Shown here: positions 36,832-45,760 of the stretch, piece after piece
Layout: the number at the start of each line of letters is the position of its first letter
How positions within the stretch are numbered: the stretch's first letter is position 1
Source: a bacterium
GTDB lineage: Bacteria; Eisenbacteria; RBG-16-71-46; CAIMUX01
Length of the DNA stretch: 64,000 bases
NCBI GenBank assembly: GCA_030431975.1
Contig: JAUIHP010000007.1
Location: 130,554-194,553 of the forward strand
Direction: 5' to 3'
The notes under the pieces: model-generated
The model's database searches: none
Seen by the model: the letters and a program-made list of their open reading frames with translations, nothing else
Told to the model about the DNA's origin: nothing
Program-made: the position numbers and the translations under genes

Positions 36832-37475
36832 GGCGGAGCACGCGAAAGCAAGTAGTGGGAGACGGCACACGTTCGCTGCTTTCAGCGCTGACGGGCGGGC
36901 TGACCCTTGGACTCGCCGTTTTCCTCAGCGGCTGTCTTGGTGAGCCCGAGATCGAAGATCGGTGGACCCGACTCGACGTCCTCAGTGTCGACGAGAATGT
37001 CACGGATCCCGAGGACGGGTCTACGGCAACGCGCGTGCGTGGTGCGATCACGTTCCGCGCCATTCTGACGGGTTCTCTCATCATGGAACTCCGTGTCAGT
37101 GACGCCGTCGGCGCAAAGGATGTCGATCTGCGGGATGAAGCAGATCGTCTGGACACGGCCCACCAGATCATGAACCTCATGGACAGCTCGACGGTCATCG
37201 CGCGCTCGAGTTTGTTCGTGACGGGATTCGATCATCTCATTCGGGAGCATGACTTCGTCCTGCCGGCAAACGTTCCCGACGCGCCATCAGGCGGAGCCGT
37301 CTTTGCGGTGCTCTACTTCGGTCAGATCGAGGAGATGGAGCTGCCGTCCGGCGAGGAGATCGAAATCGTTACCGCGTCGGACTTCGAGGCAGAGCAGATT
37401 CTTCCTGCGGCGTTCCTTCTTCGCGACGGCGGCGAGGGCGAGGGCGACGGCGAGACGGAAGGTCGGTCGTCATGA
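36828..37475 (+). CDS. Lipoprotein of unknown function
   Basis: 215 residues from the GTG overlapping the previous stop (GTGA). Lipoprotein signal with FLSGCLGEPE. The mature part is mixed alpha/beta with no family that I recognise, and has an acidic Gly/Glu repeat tail (EGEGDGETEG). A later GTG near 36855 is an alternative start. Its own stop overlaps the next start (ATGA), so it is embedded in a coupled series of envelope genes. Confidence 0.65.
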   Translation: MRRSTRKQVVGDGTRSLLSALTGGLTLGLAVFLSGCLGEPEIEDRWTRLDVLSVDENVTDPEDGSTATRVRGAITFRAILTGSLIMELRVSDAVGAKDVDLRDEADRLDTAHQIMNLMDSSTVIARSSLFVTGFDHLIREHDFVLPANVPDAPSGGAVFAVLYFGQIEEMELPSGEEIEIVTASDFEAEQILPAAFLLRDGGEGEGDGETEGRSS

Positions 37476-38233
37476 GCTCACGTGTCACGAAAAGGCACTT
37501 CGCCAATAAGGGGGAGACACCAAGCGCGGTCGCGGGGCTTCTTTCGTTGGATGACCGCATGGACCGGACCTCGATGGGCGTACCGAGGCCGGTAGTTTCG
37601 GTCCTGATCCTTACAGCGTTTGCCCTGCTCTTTGGCGCAGAGGCGGCCCGCGCCGGCCTGTCTCCGATCGACGCTCGTTTCTCCGTTCTTGCCGGGGCGA
37701 CGCGGACCGGGGAAAAGCTGGTCGAATATCAGTGGTTGAATGAGGACCGCCTCAATGTCGGGGGACAGTTCCTCATCGGCCGCGGTCCGGTCTCCGTCGG
37801 CGCCCGAGGATGGACGACGACCGGTGAACAACTTCTGACCGTGCCGGGATTGGCCACGCAGTCATTGGAAACACGCCTGGTCGCCGGTGAGGCGGTCCTC
37901 CGTGTCGACATGCTCACGTTGGGGGGAGCCTCGCTCTTCGCCCAAGGCTCCGGAGGCCGAATGCGCCTCTCCTACGGAACGGAACTTCTCCGTTTTACTC
38001 CGACGGGATCGTCTGAAGAACTCGAAGTGGCTTTGCCCCCCATCGACGGATGGATCGGGGGCGGAGGAGTTGGGCTCGACTATGCAACGCCGTTGGGCGT
38101 TTCGGTCGGAGCCGTCGTGGATCGTAGTTGGTTTCAAATGGAAACCGCACACCGCTCCGGCGAGGAGATCGTGCGGACCACGGAGTCGTTCGGGGAATGG
38201 ACGGTCCGTGCCGAACTCGGTTGGGGGTTTTGA
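37472..38233 (+). CDS. Outer-membrane beta-barrel protein
   Basis: 253 residues, with a signal peptide after a long 40-residue N-terminal extension (VSVLILTAFALLFGAEAARAG). The mature region starts SPIDARFSVLAGATRTGEKL and shows amphipathic strands ending SFGEWTVRAELGWGF, a C-terminal Phe as expected for BAM-inserted barrels. Role unknown. Its position before the TPR/ExbB set recalls the small barrels GltA/GltB of the myxobacterial gliding machine, but I see no sequence proof of homology. A second start within the extension (ATG 37559 or 37574) may be the real one. Confidence 0.72.
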   Translation: MSSRVTKRHFANKGETPSAVAGLLSLDDRMDRTSMGVPRPVVSVLILTAFALLFGAEAARAGLSPIDARFSVLAGATRTGEKLVEYQWLNEDRLNVGGQFLIGRGPVSVGARGWTTTGEQLLTVPGLATQSLETRLVAGEAVLRVDMLTLGGASLFAQGSGGRMRLSYGTELLRFTPTGSSEELEVALPPIDGWIGGGGVGLDYATPLGVSVGAVVDRSWFQMETAHRSGEEIVRTTESFGEWTVRAELGWGF

Positions 38234-38241
38234 AAATCTAA

Positions 38242-38259
38242 CCTCGATTTGAATCGAGG
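38242..38259. promoter_or_regulatory. Hairpin (8-bp perfect inverted repeat) before the SH3-barrel gene
   Basis: CCTCGATT, TG, AATCGAGG: an 18-base near-palindrome located eight bases after the barrel stop codon and just before AAGGAGGG, the ribosome site of the next gene. It could be an operator or an RNA hairpin tuning translation. No T run follows, so it is not a standard terminator. Confidence 0.5.
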
Positions 38260-38273
38260 CTAAGGAGGGTATC

Positions 38274-39332
38274 GTGCGGAGACCTCGCAGGCGTCTACCG
38301 TGGATCATCCTTGTCCTTCTGCTCCTGGGGGCGTCGAACCCATCGACCCTGAGGGCAGAGACAGACATGCCCGGAACAAAGTCGACGGTCTCTCAGTCGT
38401 CGACGGATGCGCCTATTGAAAGCGGCGCGGCGGCGAACTCGGGGGCAGAGCCTTCCTGGTTCACGCCCGTGAGTCCGGACGAAGGGAAAGCGAGCTCATC
38501 GAGAACGGCGCCCCTGTCGGCCCCGTCGATCGAGACCGATTCGGTCGATGGAGCGTCCGCGGAAACGGAACTCGTTCGCCCGACCCTCCACCGCTCTGAA
38601 GACGGATGGGGCTTCGCCATTCCAATGGTCCGATTCGTCGGCAGCGACCACAACGTCGTGCGCCGTGGTCCCGGCGAAGGGTTCGCCATCGTCGATGTCG
38701 TCGAGAAGGGTGTCGAGTGTCGCGTCATCGCCAAGAGCGGTGACTGGTTCAACGTCGAACTCTCGGAAACGACGACCGGCTGGGTTCACTCCGCGCTCTG
38801 CGAAGAGTTCGAAGACCTCTCCCACCTCGAAATGCGACCCAACCCACGCCTCTTCTCGCGAGTGGGGGCCTTTACCCTTTCGGGATACGCCGGCGGGTAC
38901 GCCTACGACCGGAAGTCGAACTCCGTCGCGCTTGGTGGACGGATGGGCTACTACCTGTTCGACTTCCTCGAAGTGGAAGGCGGCGTCTCCTGGACGCATA
39001 TCGAACGACCGGCCGAGATCGTCGAGTCTCTGTTCGACCTACGTCTCGAAGCCGAAGATTTCCACATGCTCTACTACAACCTCGGGCTTCGGCTCGAGCT
39101 ACTGCCGGGTCGTCGGATGGTCCCGTATGCCCTGGCCGGCGTCGGCGCCTCCATTCTCCAAGGCCGCACCGAGTCGGCGTTCCACTATGGCGGCGGCACC
39201 ATGCTCTTCGTCAACAAGACGACGGCCGTCCGTTGGGAACTTCGCTCCTACCAGTTCGAGTCCGGGTTCGATCGGGCTCGCCGCCGCAATCACAACGTCG
39301 AGTTCAGTCTGGGAACGTCGGTGCTCTTCTAG
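38274..39332 (+). CDS. SH3-domain outer-membrane beta-barrel protein
   Basis: 352 residues; GTG start with AAGGAGGG at eight bases. Signal peptide, about 80 residues of Ser/Glu-rich linker, then a bacterial SH3 domain (VRFVGSDHNVVRRGPGEGFAIVDVVEKGVECRVIAKSGDWFNVELSETTTGWVHSAL), then an eight-strand barrel (FSRVGAFTLSGYAGGYAYD...FVNKTTAVRWELRSYQF...RRNHNVEFSLGTSVLF). The SH3 module may reach peptidoglycan while the barrel sits in the outer membrane. SH3-barrel fusions occur in myxobacteria and Eisenbacteria-like genomes next to Exb/TPR genes, from memory. Confidence 0.82.
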   Translation: MRRPRRRLPWIILVLLLLGASNPSTLRAETDMPGTKSTVSQSSTDAPIESGAAANSGAEPSWFTPVSPDEGKASSSRTAPLSAPSIETDSVDGASAETELVRPTLHRSEDGWGFAIPMVRFVGSDHNVVRRGPGEGFAIVDVVEKGVECRVIAKSGDWFNVELSETTTGWVHSALCEEFEDLSHLEMRPNPRLFSRVGAFTLSGYAGGYAYDRKSNSVALGGRMGYYLFDFLEVEGGVSWTHIERPAEIVESLFDLRLEAEDFHMLYYNLGLRLELLPGRRMVPYALAGVGASILQGRTESAFHYGGGTMLFVNKTTAVRWELRSYQFESGFDRARRRNHNVEFSLGTSVLF

Positions 39333-39346
39333 GAGGTTCGCTGATC

Positions 39347-39934
39347 ATGACTCTTTCCATGAAGTCCTTCCGGCGGCCCGCGCGTTCGTTTGCGGCGGTG
39401 TTGGCCCTGGTTGCTGCCGCGTTCGCGATCGAGATCTGCCGAGCCGGCGATGCGTCGCACATGACTGCTCGCGAAGGAGTCGCGCTGGCCTATTCGGCGG
39501 CGCGCGCCTGGGCGGAAGATGCGGAACTGGTCTATCTGGAGAACGACGAGGACCTGAGCGACGCCGGAACTTCGGCGCGCTGGGGATATCTCTTCCGTTC
39601 CGAGACCTTGGAGGGAGCACGCGGCTACTCCGTGGCCGGTGGCAAGGTCGTGCAGGCCGGTGACCTCGGTTTCCGATTCGACCCACCTCCGATCGAGGCA
39701 GGATGGATCGATTCACAGACCGCGTTGCAAACCGCTGAAGAGAAAGCGGGACTCGAATTCCGTGCGAAGGAGGGCGGCTCCCTGGATTCGATGCTTCTTC
39801 TCCGTGGAGCCTCCGACCCGAAGAAGCCGGAGCGAACGAGTTGGCTTGTCGTTTACCGGGCGGAGGGCCGTCCGTCTCTGTTTGTCCTGGTAGACGCCGT
39901 CGACGGTGACGTGCACCGGAAATGGAGGGGATAG
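39347..39934 (+). CDS. Exported PepSY-like protein
   Basis: 195 residues. AGGAGG lies ten bases before the ATG. Signal peptide ending ICRAGDA. Two repeats resembling PepSY domains (TAREGVALAYSAARAWAEDAELVYLENDEDL... and SWLVVYRAEGRPSLFVLVDAVDGDV), as in small periplasmic inhibitor-like or structural proteins. Fourteen bases after the SH3-barrel gene; its stop overlaps the start of the coiled-coil gene. Confidence 0.65.
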   Translation: MTLSMKSFRRPARSFAAVLALVAAAFAIEICRAGDASHMTAREGVALAYSAARAWAEDAELVYLENDEDLSDAGTSARWGYLFRSETLEGARGYSVAGGKVVQAGDLGFRFDPPPIEAGWIDSQTALQTAEEKAGLEFRAKEGGSLDSMLLLRGASDPKKPERTSWLVVYRAEGRPSLFVLVDAVDGDVHRKWRG

Positions 39935-40833
39935 TGTCCCAACTACGAACACTTCTTCCGTTGTCACTCGCTGTGTGCGTTCTCGCTTCAGCCACGATCG
40001 TCGTCGCCCAGGACAATGGCTTGGACGAGGCGGCCCGGGTTGCCCAAAACAATGGATCGGACGACGCGGTCCTGGTCACACAGGACGACGGCTTGGATGA
40101 CGCGGTCCCAGTCAAGGTCCGCCGCGAGAAGCCAGATCGACTGAAGAAGCCGACGCTTCGCTTTCTGCAGGAGAACCTCGACTTCCTGCGTGCGCAGATC
40201 GACGGTCTCCATTGGGAGGCGGATCGCCACGACGCAGACGGATCCGTTGTCGATCCGACATGGATGCGCTACCTGGAACTGCAGCAGGCGGCGGAGCGCT
40301 CCGTTTCAGATGTCGAGCGGATCGGAGAGGAATCCCGGCAACGGGAACTCCTGGAGTCGGTCGCGGAACTGGTGGCGGTGGAGGAAAGTCTTCAGCATCT
40401 CTCGAGCGCCTTGGATGGGCACGAGCAGCGTCTTCAGGAACTTCACGAAGACTATGTCGAAGACCACGTGACCAGTCTTGTCATTCTCCTACAGGGAACG
40501 GTCGACCCCGGAATTCAAATGGCAACTTTGGCCCGCGAAGACGGCCGCGTCGTCGACGTCTCCTTTGACGGTGCGATCGCCGGATCACTCGAGTCCGGCG
40601 CCATCGTCGAGCTGGACCATGACTTCGTCGAACCTCGCTGGCAGTGGTTGGAGCTGAGTTTCGGCGGGGCCGCATCGATCGAACCGGTCTATCTCGAGAT
40701 CGAACCCCTGCGTGACCAGCTCAACTTCGTTCAGATCGACCTCGGGTCGGTTCGCGCAACCTCTCCTGCCGAAGAATGGAGCGTCACGTCCTGGAGCCGC
40801 CCTCTCAATGGAGGCTACGACTGGACGTGGTAA
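39934..40833 (+). CDS. Exported coiled-coil protein with N-terminal 12-residue repeats
   Basis: 299 residues from GTG 39934, with GGAGG at five bases; ATG 39922 is possible. Signal peptide ending TIVVAQD, then three 12-residue acidic repeats, a helical coiled-coil region (TLRFLQENLDFLRAQIDGLHWEADRH... to ...SALDGHEQRLQELHEDYVEDH, about residues 65-175), and a beta-rich C-terminal domain ending GGYDWTW. No known family. Likely a periplasmic component of the neighbouring TPR/Exb set, since it overlaps both neighbours. Confidence 0.65.
   Translation: MSQLRTLLPLSLAVCVLASATIVVAQDNGLDEAARVAQNNGSDDAVLVTQDDGLDDAVPVKVRREKPDRLKKPTLRFLQENLDFLRAQIDGLHWEADRHDADGSVVDPTWMRYLELQQAAERSVSDVERIGEESRQRELLESVAELVAVEESLQHLSSALDGHEQRLQELHEDYVEDHVTSLVILLQGTVDPGIQMATLAREDGRVVDVSFDGAIAGSLESGAIVELDHDFVEPRWQWLELSFGGAASIEPVYLEIEPLRDQLNFVQIDLGSVRATSPAEEWSVTSWSRPLNGGYDWTW
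40009..40116 (+). repeat. Three 36-bp units (12-residue repeats)
   Basis: Three consecutive 36-bp units encoding QDNGLDEAARVA, QNNGSDDAVLVT and QDDGLDDAVPVK, directly after the signal-peptide cleavage site. The unit length equals that in the NUDIX repeat, but the sequences are unrelated. Confidence 0.93.
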
Positions 40834-43800
40834 GGACCGCGACCACATTTGCCTGCGTCCTACTTGTCGCCGGTACTCAGCTCCTCGCCGCCGAGGCCTC
40901 GCTGGCCGAGGCGTTGGATCGTGTCGACGTAGAGTCCGTCCGGCGGTTCGCGGACCGGTGGTCCCTGGCGGACAGCTCTTCCCGTGTTCGACCTGACGTT
41001 GCTGACGTGGACCCGAGCGAGACGCACTTCCGACGCGGGCTTTTCTATGCGTTGAGGGGCGACCAACTCTCTGCCGTCGTCGATCTGGAAAGGTGTCACC
41101 TCGACCCTGCGGTCTTCTCTGACGCCGATCGGGCCGCTTTCTTGCTGGCTCTCAGCTATTCGTACATCGGGGACGACGGGGGAGTCGCTCGGATCGCTGC
41201 GGATGTTCGGGGATGGAAGTCGACCGCGTTCACACGGTGGGTGCTTCGGGCGGACGCAGAGCTTCAGGTTCGCCTCGGGGTGGACCCGGGCGCAAACGCT
41301 CCGAGAGCAAACGGCGCGGGCACAAACAGCCCGGACGCTAACGTCGCGGAAGCTAGCGATCCGGAAATCTACGACGCCGAGGGAAGGGCCCTGCTGGCCT
41401 GGCTGGCCTATGAGTCGGGGGAAAACTCGACAGCGAAACGTTGGATCGACGACCTGGACCATGCGTTGGCCGCGCAGCTCCGAGCCTTGATGGACCCGAA
41501 CAGCGCCGCATCCATTGGCGACTTCGCGTCGCTGGAAACGCTCGACGATCGTGTCCCGCACCTGGAGTTTCGGAAAGCCCTCGACGCCCTTGCCGATGCA
41601 AAGGACGCCGCCGACAGCTTGGCGGTTGCCGAGCAACTTGCGCATTGGATCTCCCTGGCGCCGGACCATCCGGACGCGCCGCAGATGCGACTTCAGCTGG
41701 CCAGTCTTCATCTTGCGGCCAACCGATTCCGGGACAGTCAGGCCGTTCTTCAAACCTCACGGAGTGATCTCCAGCTCCGCCGTTCGGATCTGTTGCGCGT
41801 GCAGGAGGAAAAGCTCTGGAGTGCGGTGTGGGAGGACTGGGTCACCGACGACGGGTGGCACCCACTCGTGCTCGTCGAAGGTGCGAACGCGGAAGGTGGG
41901 AACGCGGAAGGTGGGGCGGCCACCGGCGAGAACTGGATTCGCGAATTGGCAGGAGACACGAGGCGGGAGACGGTCGTTTTGCCTGCGAGACCGCTGCGGG
42001 AGGCCATGGGTTCGGCTCCCCTCTCCCGTCTCGTTCCCCTGCCTGAAGTGGCAACGCTTCGCGAAGTCGCCGACTTGGAGTCGGAAGCGCGCTCCGCGTA
42101 CAACGGGCGCGAACGGGCGCGATGGCAGTTGCAGCAGGCCAGGATGGATCTCGAAAGGCGCCGCGGCTACGTACGACGCGGAATTGATCGTGTCCGCGGA
42201 GAGATTGCAGGACTGCAGGAAGTCGAAAAGGAACTGGCACGCATCGAAAGCCGGCTCGACCGACTCTTCTCCCTGATGGACCAGGTCACGGAGGCGGAGA
42301 TTCGTCGCATCCTTTCCGAAACGGAACGGATTCTGAACCGGGTTGCAGAGACCCGAACCGAGATCGATGCGGTGGAGCACTTCTACGACCAGGGACCGGA
42401 CGAGGCGCGTCGAACGAATCCCCCGGAGGGCTACCCCGACCGGAACGAACTGCTGAACGGAGAGGATTCCCTGGCTCAACGGTTGGGCGACACGGCGGAC
42501 GCATTTCGGAACAACTATCCCGACGTCATCCGCCGAAGCCGTGACGAAGTGTGGAAGCCAAGGATCCGGGAGTCCCTTGATCAGCTCGCGGCGCGCACCA
42601 ATGGTCTGCTTGCCCGTGCCGCGGAAGAAGAGCGAACTCTGCTCGCCAAACTCGAGTCCCTGGATCCCGGCCAACTTCTGGCGGGCGCGCACGAAGATGT
42701 CCGCGCTTGGGACCACCGGGTCGATGACGCAGTGTCGCAATGGCTGCAGCATCGGCAGGACGTTGTCGAGCAGGCGGTGGCCGCAGAGCTCGAGCGACTG
42801 CACGGGCTGGACGAGGGGCTTCACTACCAGGCCGCTCTTGTTGAGTACGAACTGGCAGTCCGGGGACAGGGCAATCTCGAACTTGCGGTCGCCAGTTGGG
42901 ACGACTTCCTCTTGGCGTATCCGGATGCGGTCACGCGCGCTCATGCACTCTACCGGTTGGCCGACCTGGAGCTGACGCAGTCCAAGGATACGTTCCGTCG
43001 CGAAATGGCGTCCTACCTCGCGATTCCGGAGCCGAATCGGGGATCCCGCGTCGTGCCCATCCTCGACACGGGCCGGGCGCTTCCGCTCTACGAAGATCTG
43101 GTCGCGAGCCACCCGGACTTCCCGCACCTGGATGCCGCCCTCTATCACGTCGGTGTGCTGCGTGCCGACGAAGGCGATCCTCGGGGGATCGACGCCCTTC
43201 ATCGTCTTCTCGCCGACTATCCGCAGTCGAAGTTCCGGCAGGAGTCGCAGCTTCGCGTGGCGGACTTCCACTTCGACGGTGGACGTCTCGAGGAAGCGGC
43301 TTCCTTCTACGAACTGGCTGCCGCTGGTGAGGACGCGGGTCTGTCTGTGATCGCCCTCTACAAGCTGGGTTGGTCGCACTTCCGAAAGGACCGCTTCACA
43401 GAGGCGGCCGGGGCCTTTGCCCGCGGACTCGATCTGTACGAAGCGGGAGCGCAAGCCGAAGGGGGAGCGGATCTGCGCGGCGAATCGCTCGACTATCTCA
43501 TTCACTCACTCGCTCGTGCCGGGGGCGGAGAAACTGCGGCGACCTTCTTCGACGGTCTGGGTCCCCGGTCCTACTCTTCTTCGGCCTTGCTCGGCGTTAG
43601 CGCGCTGCTCCGACGCTTCTCGCTCTTCGGTCCCGCTGTGGAAACGGACATGGCCTGGTTGGAGCGATTCGGATCGAGCCCGGAGGCGCTCTCCGTGGCC
43701 GCAAACGTCGTGGAGACCTACGAACTTTGGGAGCGTCCGGGAACGGCCCGGAAGATGCGACTGCAGTTCGCCGAAACCTTCCAGCCTGGATCCGACTGGT

Positions 43801-45599
43801 ACCGCTCTGCAGATTCGGATTCGCTGCGCGATGAAGCCAACCGCTTCTCGAGAGATGCCTACTACAAGGTGGCGCTCTTCCACCATCACCGGGCTCGTAC
43901 GGATGAAACGGGCACGGAAGACTGGGAGCGCGCGCTTCAGCTCTATGACCGCATGCTTGCGCTTTGGCCAAATGATGCCGAGTCGGCCCGCCTTCACTAC
44001 AACATGGGGGAAGCCGCACAGAAGAGCGGGAAGCCGCAACGTGCCTACGCCGCGTTCGGCGTGGCCGCGCAGGCGGAAGATCGCACCTTCTCTCGTGACG
44101 CTGCATGGCAGCAGGTGGCTGTACTCGATACCTGGTACGAATCCGAGAAGAGTGATTCCCTGGCCAACGCTTTGGTGACGCAGATCGATCGTTACCTGTC
44201 CGCCGATCCTTTCGAGCTGCGCGGACCGGATCTGACCTGGCGGCAGGCCGGTGTGGCCTTTGCCCACGGATGGGACGAGTTGGCGATCGAGAAGTGCTCT
44301 CTCATGGCACAGCGGTATCCACGGGATCGCCGCGCGGCCGAGGCGTTGACGATGCGGGGAGATGCTTACTATCGGGGGCAGTCGTACGGAGACGCCGCAA
44401 CCGCTTACGAGGAAGCCGCTCGTTTCGTCGAAGCGAGCTCCGACTCTACTGAGCTTCGCGACCGGCTGTACGCTCTGGTTCCTCACTGCGCGTATCTCCA
44501 CGGCGAGTCCGTTCATGAGTCGGGAGAGACACACGCCGCGGCGCAGATCTTCGAGAGAGTGGCCACTCGTTGGCCGGAGTTCGAGGAATCCGAGAACGCG
44601 CTCTACCGTGCAGGAACCGCCTATGCCGAAGAGGACCGTTCTCTGGACGCCGTCCGATGTTTCGAAGAGTTGATCCGGACCTACCCGGACGGCGTGTATA
44701 GACGTGATGCCTACCTCGCACTCGCTGCGGTCTACGAAGATGACGATCGTCTTCTGGATTCCGCGCGGGTTCTGGAGCGTTTTCACGATGACTTCCGGGA
44801 CGACGCAGAGAGCGGTCCGGCCCTGCTGCAGGCCGTCGAACTCTGGCGGAAGGGAGGGGACGAGTATCAGGCCGCACGGACGGAACGTCGCTACATCGAC
44901 AACCATCCGGAAGATACGGAGACCGCGGCCGTGGTCTATCACCGGGAAGCCGGTCGCGAACTCGAAAGACTGGGAGAGTTCGCACCCATCTCCACCTTGT
45001 TGGACGAAAGTTCCGATGCCGGCGCAGAGAGCAACGCGAAGAGCGATCTGCAGCGCTACTTGCATCTTGCCAAAGAACACCCCGAGTACGCGGATGCCGC
45101 GTTGATGGCTCGGGTCGACTTCCTCGTCGCCGACGAGACGCACCGCGGTTACGACTCCGTTCGACTGACGCAGCCGTTGAAGGCATCCCTGGCGCAGAAG
45201 AAAGAACTCTTGGAACAGGTCATCGCCGAATACAAGCAGTCGGTATCCCACGGAGTTTCTCCATGGAGTCAGGCTGCGACCTATCGCATCGGTCAGTGCC
45301 TCATCAGCTTTGGAGATCGACTGCTGGAAAGCGAGCGACCGGCCGATCTATCGATGGATGATCGACAAGCCTACGACGAGGTTCTGGAAGAGCAGGCATG
45401 GGAATTCTACGGGCAGGGAGAAGACGTCTGGTCGCAGTTGTTGACGCAGATCGACCCCGCCCTGGAAGACGAAGGCGGCTGGATCGAACGAACGCGCAGC
45501 TCGTTGTGGCCGAGGGTGTCCGCGCGGTTCGTTCACTTCGCCGAAGCCGCGCACCCCATCGTCGAGGCGGCGCCCCCCGGCTCGGGTGGAAGCGAATGA
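40827..45599 (+). CDS. Very large exported TPR protein (GltI/AgmK-like architecture)
   Basis: About 1590 residues, the largest gene here. From GTG 40827 a signal peptide follows at once (RTATTFACVLLVAGTQLLAAEAS); ATG 40776 is the alternative start. Residues 40-400 are TPR-like helices carrying two Ala-Asn-Ala repeat linkers. Residues 420-640 are a coiled coil (VADLESEARSAYNGRERARWQLQQARMD... EKELARIESRLDRLF...). Residues 670-1560 are YbgF/BamD/Sel1-like TPRs (FLLAYPDAVTRAHALYRLADLEL, LHRLLADYPQSKFRQESQLRVADF, FERVATRWPEFEESENALYRAGTAYA, FEELIRTYPDGVYRRDAYLALAAVY). A giant periplasmic TPR scaffold beside ExbB-ExbD-ExbD-TonB genes recalls GltI of myxobacterial gliding, by layout not by proven homology. 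Confidence 0.85.
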   Translation: MVRTATTFACVLLVAGTQLLAAEASLAEALDRVDVESVRRFADRWSLADSSSRVRPDVADVDPSETHFRRGLFYALRGDQLSAVVDLERCHLDPAVFSDADRAAFLLALSYSYIGDDGGVARIAADVRGWKSTAFTRWVLRADAELQVRLGVDPGANAPRANGAGTNSPDANVAEASDPEIYDAEGRALLAWLAYESGENSTAKRWIDDLDHALAAQLRALMDPNSAASIGDFASLETLDDRVPHLEFRKALDALADAKDAADSLAVAEQLAHWISLAPDHPDAPQMRLQLASLHLAANRFRDSQAVLQTSRSDLQLRRSDLLRVQEEKLWSAVWEDWVTDDGWHPLVLVEGANAEGGNAEGGAATGENWIRELAGDTRRETVVLPARPLREAMGSAPLSRLVPLPEVATLREVADLESEARSAYNGRERARWQLQQARMDLERRRGYVRRGIDRVRGEIAGLQEVEKELARIESRLDRLFSLMDQVTEAEIRRILSETERILNRVAETRTEIDAVEHFYDQGPDEARRTNPPEGYPDRNELLNGEDSLAQRLGDTADAFRNNYPDVIRRSRDEVWKPRIRESLDQLAARTNGLLARAAEEERTLLAKLESLDPGQLLAGAHEDVRAWDHRVDDAVSQWLQHRQDVVEQAVAAELERLHGLDEGLHYQAALVEYELAVRGQGNLELAVASWDDFLLAYPDAVTRAHALYRLADLELTQSKDTFRREMASYLAIPEPNRGSRVVPILDTGRALPLYEDLVASHPDFPHLDAALYHVGVLRADEGDPRGIDALHRLLADYPQSKFRQESQLRVADFHFDGGRLEEAASFYELAAAGEDAGLSVIALYKLGWSHFRKDRFTEAAGAFARGLDLYEAGAQAEGGADLRGESLDYLIHSLARAGGGETAATFFDGLGPRSYSSSALLGVSALLRRFSLFGPAVETDMAWLERFGSSPEALSVAANVVETYELWERPGTARKMRLQFAETFQPGSDWYRSADSDSLRDEANRFSRDAYYKVALFHHHRARTDETGTEDWERALQLYDRMLALWPNDAESARLHYNMGEAAQKSGKPQRAYAAFGVAAQAEDRTFSRDAAWQQVAVLDTWYESEKSDSLANALVTQIDRYLSADPFELRGPDLTWRQAGVAFAHGWDELAIEKCSLMAQRYPRDRRAAEALTMRGDAYYRGQSYGDAATAYEEAARFVEASSDSTELRDRLYALVPHCAYLHGESVHESGETHAAAQIFERVATRWPEFEESENALYRAGTAYAEEDRSLDAVRCFEELIRTYPDGVYRRDAYLALAAVYEDDDRLLDSARVLERFHDDFRDDAESGPALLQAVELWRKGGDEYQAARTERRYIDNHPEDTETAAVVYHREAGRELERLGEFAPISTLLDESSDAGAESNAKSDLQRYLHLAKEHPEYADAALMARVDFLVADETHRGYDSVRLTQPLKASLAQKKELLEQVIAEYKQSVSHGVSPWSQAATYRIGQCLISFGDRLLESERPADLSMDDRQAYDEVLEEQAWEFYGQGEDVWSQLLTQIDPALEDEGGWIERTRSSLWPRVSARFVHFAEAAHPIVEAAPPGSGGSE
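41292..41366 (+). repeat. 15-bp tandem repeat (ANAPR-type units)
   Basis: Five 15-bp units encoding ANAPR, ANGAG, TNSPD, ANVAE and ASDPE in the TPR protein. The unit length and the Ala-Asn core match those in the M28 peptidase (4384-4436). Confidence 0.9.
41881..41915 (+). repeat. 15-bp tandem repeat (ANAEG-type units)
   Basis: Two and a third copies of a 15-mer containing GAACGCGGAAGGT, encoding Ala-Asn-Ala-Glu-Gly and Gly-Asn-Ala-Glu-Gly in the TPR protein. Confidence 0.92.
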
Positions 45600-45760
45600 T
45601 CGGAACCTCGCGCGATCCGTCCCGGTGGCCTGCAGAGTCGATGCGTCGGGCCGCGCAGATCCCGCGCGGGACACCAGTCCGATCCGTCAACGACGATGGT
45701 AGCGAGGTGGCGATGACGACCGATCGAGTCGCGGTTTGGTTGGGGAGAATGGAGCCAGAG
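45600..45760 (+). other. Gap between TPR genes, largest in the 20-kb gene run
   Basis: 161 bases, open in the frame of the following lipoprotein gene, but the translation has no signal or domain. It could hold a secondary promoter; none is clear. Confidence 0.4.

Noticed and set aside
41757-45251. Two antisense open frames of about 580 codons each opposite the TPR gene
   Set aside because: They are shadows of the strong TPR-coding frame; the encoded protein has no recognisable motif.
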